Part shown: in pieces, positions 37,571 to 49,500 of the stretch
How positions within the stretch are numbered: position 1 is the first letter of the stretch
Layout of the letters: each line of letters begins with the position of its first letter
Origin: Schistosoma haematobium
Lineage: Eukaryota; Platyhelminthes; Trematoda; Strigeidida; Schistosomatidae
Assembly (NCBI RefSeq): GCF_000699445.3
Contig: NC_067197.1
Coordinates: forward strand, 34,331,809 to 34,395,808
DNA: 64,000 nucleotides
Direction: 5' to 3'
Notes under the pieces: generated by a model
Database searches by the model: none
What the model was told of the DNA's origin: nothing
Seen by the model: only the letters and a program-made list of their open reading frames with translations
Position numbers and translations under genes: made by a program

Positions 37571-40500
37571 GAAAGCCATAAGAAGCGGAGATTGTCGTAG
37601 GAAAAATTGGAAACAAAGTGAGGCTGAGAAGACAAATGAGCCAACTTGTTTTGATAAAGAGTAACTTAATATTTATAGTCAAACAAAAATAAGTTACAGA
37701 CACGTAATAAATAAGGTAAGCAATTAACACATATACGCTTATATAAAAGGAGTCAAGATTAATAAGTGAATAATTAACAACACTAAAATGTGACTCCGAT
37801 AGAATGTATGAATTGGTCTTTCCGGAAGGTAAAATAATCTATGTGGGCTTGACATAGTACTAAACACTACAATTTAACATGTTCACTGTTACTTAAATAT
37901 GATTATTATATATGGTAAGTACAAAAGAAAAATAATCACGTTATTAACTGATAGTTAATTTAAATAACAACTAAATACATTGATTTTATGCTTCATTTTA
38001 CAGAAATCACTGTTTACATTAGATCTAATGAGTACATTAAACACTTTAATGTATAACAATATAATTGATGATCTAAAACCAATGTCCACTACATTTTGAT
38101 TGACTTAATTTATAATTTCTGATCAGTATTATTTTGTTAGTGAATACAAACAGTTCATGTGAAAGCACCACTTAACCTTTGATTAAGAAACTATCTAATA
38201 CTATCTCAACGCTTATTTAAACTCTTTTGTTTTACCGCATTTATTTCACTTTCCTAATTCATGTATTCTGAGAAGGGAAAAAACCGCTTCATGTTGAATT
38301 ACTTATTGAAATACAGTAATGTGTATACAATTTTCAGTATACATTTCTCTGGAAAAGGAATTGATAAATCTAATATTAATTGAAACTTCTTTCAGTGGAG
38401 TAGAAATGGGGATATACACATATAATTGATTATTGAAGTTATTTACAATACTATCTTTAAAATGTATCTTCATTTTGCTTATCTATCTATTTCTGTGTAG
38501 ACGAATTCATATTGACCAATAATCGAATAGTAGTCATGATTATGTTTGTTTAGTCCTAAGTATTGATCAAATTCTCTCAATCGAATTGCAATATGGTCAC
38601 TAGTTCAAGTGAATTAATGTCCAAGTACATGTTGTTTGATGTTAGGTATGAACACAAAATCAACAAGACGTCCTAGACTTATATTTTATGATAGTCAACG
38701 CTTACCAAAGTTATCTGTCTTCAACCTTGATCAAATTTTTATTTCCTTTGAGATTAAGATACACATTCCATTCTCAATATCCCAATTAGAGAATTCACTG
38801 GTGATAGAAGATAAGTGATTGACTTTCTATTAAACTAGAATATTGACAATAACCAATCATTTATTAGCCATTAATCTTTACTACTCATAAATACTATCAT
38901 AAGATTTATGTTAAAGATTATCTGGCGATTACCATTAATAATTTTGGAAAGAAACATCTTACTTTTAGGATGATCATCATAAACTGGTGCTACTTGTGAA
39001 CTGAACGTGAAAACCTCAGGTTTATAGTGCAGTTGACATTTTGTGTGATTGACTTCTTCAGTTTGCTTAACCTACAGTTTTCAAATAGTTGAGTTCTAAA
39101 ACTTTTACTTCACACTGACATCTACTGAATTTTTCAGTCAGTGTGATGAACGTCAGTAATAAACATTCATGTAAGTTGTGATAAGCAACACATGTTCGAT
39201 GACATTCAATATATTCCATCGTTGTATAATCTAACAGGCGTACTAAATGAAGATCAGTGAGTGTTGGTATCTGTGTATATATTTTTAAACATTTAAGCCA
39301 TCAAAAACAGTTTTATAAATTTAGACGTGATATTTTTAAAGTAGCCCAGTATATGTGATGTTCGTTTTAAAATTAGTACGGTCATATTTTTTTCTGCAGT
39401 AGAGAACCATTTATTCATTATTTCTTTAGTTCTATTGGTTTAAAGGTTATCAAAATATTAGTTCGATATACCTAGGTATAAACATTTCCTGTGTACAAAT
39501 GTATAAAGACATAGCATGCTGAAAAACAGGTTATCTCTGGTTCTAGCCACGTAAGAACTTGAACTGGTGATAGAGAGATTACTAGGTCTCGTTGTTATTT
39601 AGAAAGGCAATGACTAAACAAATTCTTGACTTTTAAATAATAATAATAATCGATTAATAATATTAGACGACAAGTTTAAGGAGTACGGTAGGGGAAGTTG
39701 TGAAGAATCGTTCATTATCACGGGATAGGTGCGAATAATAAATTTAAATCGCGGTTGTTTTAGTGTTATTCCATCTCGTAAACGACTTCAGGATGAATCT
39801 TTAGTCTGTTAATGTGCATAATAAATAGTCACCTATGGTATAATTAAAAAAAACTTTTCATATTTTTATTGTGATCAGACTAAAATGGTTCCCTCGTATA
39901 GTAATTAAAATTTGTACAATGTACATAGTGTGTTATAGCTAATGGTAATTAAAGTGCTTTAAAGTTTCTGTGAATATTGTTAGCGAATCTCTTATCGCAG
40001 ACCGAGAAAGGTAACTGCACATGACTTATGTAACATACGTTTAATGTGTATATTTCTTCATCATTATCATGTCTGATTTTGAATATTAAACTGTCAAGGT
40101 GTAAGACATCTATATATTTTTTTAGTAAAATATCATGCCAAAAGTCCTGACTTCTCACCAAGTGAAATGAAATGCATCTTTAAATACAATGTAATGATCA
40201 GATGAGAGCTGCTGACGATACAATACATTTTACATAGGTTATTTTTAAAAACTTTATCACTTCAGTAAAACGAAATCATAAATTTTATTTTAATGAAAAT
40301 TTTAGACATAATAAAAGTTATTAGAATTTTATTTCCACTTTAGTATTTTTAACAATACATTGACTAAAATTAACACTTGATCTCTACCTGAAGTTTGTGC
40401 TGATGATGTCGTTCAGAAGAACAATGAAAGCTCCGAGACCAAACCATCCAGCTCAGAGAAAAAAACTCCATCAAAAACTTGATGTCACTTAAAATTAATC

Positions 40501-43500
40501 TAAGGTGATTGTTTAATAACAGTTTTATATGTGTAACCAAATGATTGATAGCTGGATCGATTTTGTATATTTATCGTTAAAAATAAGTAATTAAAATTAT
40601 TTATGGATTTGTAAATAAAGATGGATGACGGTTAGCAATGGAATCCAGGATGTGCGTTTCGTCCTACTCTGGCACTCGTCATCTGGATGTACATGCATTT
40701 CAGAGTTGATAATCACTCTTTAATTCCACTGTTGTCCACCCTCCATCTTTATTTATAACACTTGTAAATTAAAGTAATGTCGAGGCAGTCCGCATAGGAT
40801 ACACATATATCAACAAGAGACCGATCAATTTCAGTCCTAAACAACAATGGGAAGATACAAGCAAACAATATCAAGTTAGACACACCACTGGATGCTGGCT
40901 AGCTCAGTGATCTAGTGGTTAAGCGCTCGCGCGCGAGACTGATAAATCCTGGGTTCGCATCCCGTGTGGCGTGATCGTGGATGCGCACTGCTGAGGAGTC
41001 CCACAATAGAACGAAACCGCTGTCCAGTGCTTCCAGATTTTCCATGATGGTCTAGCTTCAATTGACTCATGATTTGAACTATTGAAATAGCAAGTGTATT
41101 TACAGATTTCTTGGTAACTTTGTAACTAAATTAGTATTAAAAATTCCTTCGTTAAAAATCTACGTAGATAAATAAATTAATGTAGGTATGTATACTGAAA
41201 TATATTCATTTGTGTTTTTAATGAATTCAAATGCAGAAATTATTGAATATTAAAACGAACTTACTTTTTGTTTTAATTTTAGCACAATACAAGAATTTAA
41301 AATTAGAATACATGCAAATGGAAGTACATAAGTTGAGAGTAAAACAAAAAGTTGATAACCCATACGACTTGATTGAGTTGGAAATTGTTCTCGACAAAAT
41401 ACTTCTTGATTGTAATTATTATTATTATTGTTGATATTAAGATATGTTGTAATTAAATCATGAGTTTGTTTACTTGTTGAAGTATATATTTGTGGTATCT
41501 CTGTTAGATAATAAGTATTGTTTGATATATCTGTAGAAGTAGTGCTAAGTAATGTGATATTATCCGGTAATATATCATCCCTTGGTGCTGGTATTAATAC
41601 TTGAAATATGATTATTGGTAAGGCAAATATAATTCCAACTAGGAGAAAAGATTTAAAAAAAAATAGATTGATGGGATGGATAATTTAGTGGAAGAATAAA
41701 AATTCATTTCAGATGATATAAAAAGAATCTTCCGTGCTCTAAGTCGTAAAAACAATCCGCTTGTAGTAATAAAATACTGCTTTTTACATGGTTTTAAATA
41801 CTATAGGTATGTATTATTATTATTAACTTTATTCGCTATTATATTTTTGGCACAATATAGAATCCTCAGCACAAAGTATTTCAACAAGTCTCCTTTTCTT
41901 ATTTCTTGATCGATCCTGACGATAAATATTGAGTGATCGCCAGTTAGATGTTAGCAGTCCAGAAGTCGACATCTGTATAATGTTCGTTCTTTTCAATGCA
42001 TATTACCGGCCAACATGGTGTCGCTGATTGTACCTTTTTGTAACCTGTATAGGAAAATGTAAACTTTTCATAAACGCGCCTGAATAGTCTGTACACTCAA
42101 CAGACATAATGATGTGTTAAAACAAACAAGAAAACAGATGACTAGTTGAAATATCTAGATGACAGGAACAGGTAGGTTAGATATTCAAGCAGGCCGCCAA
42201 CTTATCAATTTGTATCAGCATCACGCCTGATGTCATACTGGTGGAACCATTGTGGCTGTCGAAAAAACCTATTAAACACAAATGTCTTTTACTTTAAAAA
42301 CTCTGGTGGTTCTGTTTCGATTTAAATTCATAGAAACCGTAGAACATAAGACCGTAAAAGAAAAAAATATGAATTGATGGGTTTCTCAATGAGCATGATA
42401 AAGTGGATTCGGAGATAAGCACAGAGTAATTGAGTGATGATCAACTTTTCTATTTAACTTTAAGGTATTTTTAAATTGCAGATTTCGAAAATATTTTAAT
42501 TATTCCTAATGATGATACATTTCTAATTCATTGAAAGTAGAACCATTCAATAAATAAATAATCTTTTTAAAGGATTAAGAATCATACAATAACAGTCATC
42601 ATCTGTATGTTTCAAAGAGTAATAGAACTAATGAGGAGTTTTTTAAAGAAAAAACACATCTTAATCATTAATATGTTTGTGGATAGAAATAAACTGTTCA
42701 GTCTTTAAGTGATTATCTAGGAACTAACAATGTATGGTTAATTATCTTAGAAATAATAGTGGTTAACTAATCCTCAGTAGTCGATGTACATATGTAGTGA
42801 ACAAGAACACGAGTGGTGACAACCTAATGTGTTGGATACGAAATTGCAGAGCATCTCACTAAAACCTTATAGTGAATAGTTAATTTGCAAAATATCAATT
42901 CATCGTCTAAAATTTGACTGTTCCTTTCCAAATATCAGCCCATTAACTCAGATTTCATTGTTCATGCATTTTCATACCAGTTGCGTTCCGTTTTCGTTCT
43001 TTCCTTATTGATCTTCTGCTGAAGTACATTCTATGCCTGACCACCGTAGTTTACTACTTATATGGATATAAGTAACCCACACCACACATGTTTAGTAACT
43101 AACTTGTTACTAGGATTTATTCATTAGCCACCGAAAATTTGAAAGATATGCGATTACGTGCAACCTGTTATTTTATTTATACATTAGTTAGTGATTTGGG
43201 ATGATTTAATTTAAAAATTAATTTACTGAGAACCGTAATTAGAAAATGTTCACGTTATGCGTTGGTTGATTCAATGTTAAGAAAAATGATCAATGGTGTA
43301 CTTATAAAAAGTTGATTTTATTCATTATACCAACTGGAAGTTCTTTAATCCAATAGCAGTTTAGAATATGAGAATCATTTCTCTGTTAATTGTTGTTGTA
43401 ATAAAACCGTAAGTGGCTTTGAAATCTTTAAGCCAAGTAGATGTAAGAAAATATAGAACTTAATCAATCTAAATAGTTTTAAACTAAATCATACTAAGAG

Positions 43501-46500
43501 ATAGTCACACCTGTAATGAACAGATGGGATAGATAATTGATCTAAGTACCTGACTTCACAGAAGCAAGTAGACTAATATCTGGACTTTAAATTCCTCACT
43601 TGTGATAATCCATCCTTCATGGTCGTTGTGGTCAGTTATTAAAAGATTTTCATTATGAAACGTTTTTCGTACTGCGAACTTGCGGACAGTAGAAAACTAA
43701 TAACTGATCATCTAACTTTATATGAGTTATATTGATGATATCTAAATGTCTAAAGGTCTTTTTGTAACTGATATCCATCATATAAGTTTGTAACAGAATA
43801 ATACCATTTCGTGATGTTTTACATACTTTAAAAAAAAGTAAATTACTGAAAAGACCGTTTCATAGAAAAACTATATAGAATGGGAAACTGAAAAAAAACT
43901 TTAGGATTCAGGGATCTAATGGTTAGAAAATGAATTTCTGTGAAGGCATAATTTAATTATTGAGGATTTAATGTGATGAGATGTAGTAACTTTAATTAAT
44001 ATGCTCAAAACCTGTTTTACACGATAACGTTTTGATTTCAATCAATGGGGTGAAGAAAATCTGTTGTACAATGTTTACGGACTTTTACATGTGTAGTAAA
44101 TTTCTTACAATTCTTACATTTAATAACTTTAATTGTAATAGAAATGTTGTAGTAACAAAATTTCTTGATGATTGTTACCACGGTAATAAAATCAGTGAGA
44201 CGAATATACTATTTCATTAGTTAAGGCAAGTAGGTAACCATGGTAACAATGATTTAGAAAAAATCACAAAAAGAATGTATTTAATTTTTTAAACGGAAAT
44301 TTTTATATTTGGATATGTTTTTCATTCACTATACTGCAAATTTCTTTGTATGCATTAAACACTACTCAACTTAACACACTTTCCTGAAATTTTTTAAACA
44401 TATTAATATCCAGCATACTTTCCACATAAGCTGAGATGATCGTGGATAGCAGTGGAATCCTGGACGCGCGTTTTGTTTTATTTGAGACTCATCAGCTGGA
44501 TGTACTTGAATCCCAGAATTGATGTTCACTCCAGAGCTCAAAACGAAACGCCTATCCTGGATTACACTGCTAGCCACCATTTAAGCTTATAATGCTTGTG
44601 ACCAAAGGCAATATCGAGGCACACAATGCACATATGTTAATGAGAAACTGATCAATTGCAATCCTAAACATCCATGGGAAGACTTAAACAACCAATACAA
44701 AATTGATTTTGATATGTTACTGAAATATAACGATAGTTTGTTGTTTGTAATCAACGTTACTCAAAGGTAACCATGTTTTCTTGAATAATTCAAATAAATG
44801 ATAATGTGAACTTTGTAATATTATGAGGTATTATATAAGAATTCTGAAATCATTTTGTTAAACTATAAACTACATTATATCATCATTTACTTGTAAGGAT
44901 ATGACCTAGAAGTCTATGTAATAGGATTTTCACAACATGGTCAATACTCTCTGAAAATCCTTCATACTACTCATAGTTATATACTCATTAGTAAGGAATT
45001 TCGAGAATTAATTTTCGGCATTTTAATGAGAAGCTATGGCCACACGGGGTGTGAGGCAGTTACCTAATTATTTACACTGAAGGACGATTGAGCATTATCA
45101 CGAACTCACTAAAGTTCATCATGTAAGGCCTTGTATAGCATCGCCCCCAAATTCCCTGGTACGACCGAGGGTGGAAAGAGTCAACACTCCATCTCCAAAT
45201 GCTCTCACATGGCCACGCATACATAGCCTCTGCCAGAGAAGTCCTACTCACTGCTTTCTCGCGGCATCATTGTTGTTTTCGAAATTGAGTGAACGAAAAG
45301 CGAATGTTCAACGCCTTAACCGGGTTGGCGGATATAGAGGACTCGCCTAGGGGAGTTAGAAAACCCCGATTCCAAACAAATGGTGCATATGGGCTCCAGA
45401 ATCCTAAGGAAACAAATGGCGTATGAACCAATCGTTAGTCACTGGCTGCCATGGGACTGCATCTCCTTACGTTACACCACTGCCTTGTGGATTAGACCTT
45501 TGGGTCGAAGGCCCTGGGTATGGCCCCCTAAGAAAATCACCTGCTTTGGCCTGGACACCCGGGCAGTATCTCGGCCCTCACACACAAATCAAATGATGAT
45601 TTATGGCGCATATCTGTTTGGTGCTACTTTGTACCAATATTGATGTGTTCAAATAAATAAAAAATTGTACAGCATCTCAATGGTCTAGAGGTTAAGTGTC
45701 CCCAGACAGATCTGTGGGTCCAATGTTCAGTGTCAGATGAGGTCGTGGATACACACAATTGAGGAGTATCATACCACGATGAATCAGTCCTCCAGTGCTT
45801 CTTCACTTTCACTGATTGTTTCACTTGGATCAGTTAGTGATTTAAAATGTAAAATTCAGCAATCTCCACAAATCATATGATAATAAGATTATGAGTTTAA
45901 TTATAACACAATATATTTTGCTTTAGGTAACAGAATAATGTTGAAAGTTTTTTGGAAAATGGTTCACTCTTTAGTTTATCTAATAGTATTCTTTAATTTG
46001 CAAATAAGAGAATTTATATAGATGGTCAAATGTGATTGCTATTTACTTAGATATTGTTTAAAAAGGTTAAACAAAGGCATTTTTGGCTTTAACTGATTTA
46101 AAAGGTCGATTGACTTAAAAAAGAACTTGGGAGGTAGATGAGAAGATATTACTCAAATGATTGACTATCTGTACTACTGTTATAAAATAAACATACTATA
46201 ATTCTGTTGATATTATAAATTGTTTATTAGTCATTTATGAGTTATTCAATTATGCTTCGTAAAAAGTTTCAGGACCTGATTTTATTTTACTTTTCTTAAA
46301 CCGATTTATTTGAAGTTCAGTTCATACCAGTCTATGAGAACGGTAAACGTTTATTTCTTTAATGTGTACATACCTTCAGAGAGTCTTTTTTCCATGATTA
46401 TAGATTTTACCCAATTAGGATATGCAAAATACTTTAAATTTACAAGTGAGTTTATTTAAATCACCATTTTCATTTCATAACTAATGGGGTTTTCAAGGTT

Positions 46501-49500
46501 TACAACATTCCATTGAAGGTATATCCATATTATTATTGATGTGGTGATAAACTCTCATCGACTTAGATGTCTGGTACATGTGTTATCTATCGTCAATCAC
46601 TTTTAATCACAACATTTTTTTACCAATTGAGATAGAAGTAACTTAAAAAGAAAGTTAGAAACATTAAAACCAAGCCAATGATTACTGGACAAGAGTAAGT
46701 GAAATCTTTTGGTTTGATCTATTAAATCAGATTTATTTACAATGATACTTGTAAACAATTTCATAATTATATTTATAGCTGATTTCAAAGTAAAAATAGT
46801 TATCGGACAAACTGATGATTAACAATAAATCATAGTGATTAATTAGATTTTAAAGTAATTAGTCAAAAACCTTTACATTTTGTACATTAATTACATCGGT
46901 GAGATACAAATAAGTTATTCGGTATATATATAGGATTTGGTTTGGTTTTGTCTAACTAGAGTCATCTATTTAATTCGTCCGGAATTAAAATTAAACTCAT
47001 TCTATACACTTTGTTTGCTCTACGTTAATTCATTTAAAGGAATTCAGACAATTGGGTGGAGCAGAGCAACAAAAAGTATTTTTGGTAAAGTTGTTCAACA
47101 TAGTTTATGTGTATCTAGTCATGAACAGTATTGGTTGTAATATAAAACACACATCTTGGTTTATTTATTTAAATACTTTTAACAAGTTCTACTTGGAGTA
47201 CTTCAATAATGCTTGGTAAGTGGAATAAATAGATTAGAAGAATTTTGAAGTATTCTGGTAACAATGACAAATTATTAAAAAGATGTATTTTGATTATTTA
47301 TTTTGTAGAATATTCATCATTATTCTATTGTATTAATAATTTATCTATTGACTCCGTTTCCATATTAATCACACGATCTTTAGGGTAAGCAAATTGCTAC
47401 TTTCAAAAATCTCTGATCAGAACACAAGAAAATCAGATAGACAGTAATAAATACTTTTTTCATTGTTTGAATTCATTACCCATGTCAGTACATAAGTAAC
47501 ATACAGGAATTTGGCGTATTACAATTTATCAATCTTAAACTGTACATAACTAGTGATTATGAGGTAGAATTGGAGCATTGTGTACGGTTAAATAATTTAA
47601 GTAACATTACATATAATGCTAAAGCGCTTTTTTCTTCCTTCCAAAATATAAAATTAAAGTTAATGATTTGATTATCGTCTAGTTCAACTCATTCATACCT
47701 ATTTTATAAGCATCAAGAGTACAGTCTCTATAGTATTATGATCGTCGGTGAGACTATAATTTATGGACAATCTTTGAGAGACGCTAGAGTAAACTTGAGA
47801 ATGTCTACCTGCTTACTAGGGCTAAATAGGAGTTATAAACCTGTGTGGAGAATAAGAATTACGATTTACAGTTGATGGTTTGGGTTAGGAATAAGATTTA
47901 AGGTTTCCTTCACGAACTAACATCAGCTAAAATGTCAAAACGCCTTTTGAACCAAATGAATCAATGGATTTCGTGCCAAAATTCAAAACCGGTTATCCCA
48001 AATCTGATTGGTTCGTCCATAAATTATAGCCTCGCCGGATCGTCTCTTAATTGTTAGACAATTCTTCTTATACTTAAGAAATATTATTTCATTTTCACCA
48101 ATATATATATTCAAAATATCTTTAATAAACAACAATTTAATGCTTCGACTACTGATTATGAAAATGTAACATATCTTTCAATGAATTGATATAATACTAA
48201 CGGCCATTTTTCCGATGGTAAATAATATTGTTTAATAGTTCAAGTTAATACTGAACACATTTCTCATAAGTATGATGGAAATATACGTTCGCTAATCAAG
48301 ACTGATCACATGCAGTCCTTAATACTGTGTCGATCATCCTTTGGTATATATATCTGGAACATGCGTATACAGCTATTATATTTGGAATTACAATTTTGAG
48401 ATTATAAATCTCTAGATTTTTGAACCTTTTTCATACGCATAATTTTAGAATCTTGAAGTAACTATTGACTGAAGCTTCCATTTATACGCTTTAATGAAAA
48501 TCTTTGATGCGTTCAGTGTTATAATCATTAATCTAATTTTGCTCTGTATACCACGTGTATTACTTAACCTGGTTGTAAATCTGCTCTTGTTTTGTGAATC
48601 GAATTTATACATCGTAAAATAGTTTAACCTCTAATCAATCGTCATAGATTGACTAACAGTTGATGAAAACTAAAGAGAACTTTACAAAAATCTCATTCTA
48701 GTATTGTTCACTTCAGTTATTCTGGTGTATAATCGCTCACTGATGTTAATCTAAAATCTTTGGTCTTCATCCTCATATTTTACGAATAAGATATCTGAAT
48801 TATTCAAAGCAACTATTTTGAGATGGTGGAGAAGATTTGTAGCTCAGTTGGATGATTTTGGTGGAGTTTTGTTCTCTGAACTGGATAGACTTCTATCTGA
48901 AGTTTGTGTTGATGATGTCGTTCAGAAGAACGATGAAAGCTCCACGACCAAACCATCTAGGTCAGAGAACAAAACTCCCCCAAAGCAACTATTTGTCAAA
49001 TCATCCATATTACCAAGTTCACTACTAAACTTCATTGATATAACAAGAAAAATAAAACATGTATGAACTGAGTTCTTTTTTTATTAATATAAAGTCAATA
49101 ATCATTATCCTTTTAATGAAATGATTGATTGATCTTAATTGAACTTTTTAGAAAGAAAAAAAAATGAAATCAGAATGTTTAACTATTAAAAATCAGTTAC
49201 TATTCTTTATTGTTTTAAATATTCTATCTTTTCTAAAGGTTAATTTTCTTTTCATGGATTCTATTTTATTATTTAAAAACACGAGTTGATTTATTAGTGA
49301 ATCCCATGGAATGATTTAAAATCATGTTACCCACCTTATCTTTCCGCCCTACCCCCTCTGCTGAAAATATACATATATGTTACTGATTGGCCTATTTTAT
49401 TTAAAATTAATTACAATCTACGCAGTATAAGTTTCAATTTTTTTTCTCTGTATGTGGATGTGTGTGTGGTTTCTCTTATATTATTAATAGATTTTTTTTT

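Noticed and set aside
48818..49066. 82-codon + strand frame
   Set aside because: Lies across the fold-back repeat; other copies of the repeat do not keep the frame.
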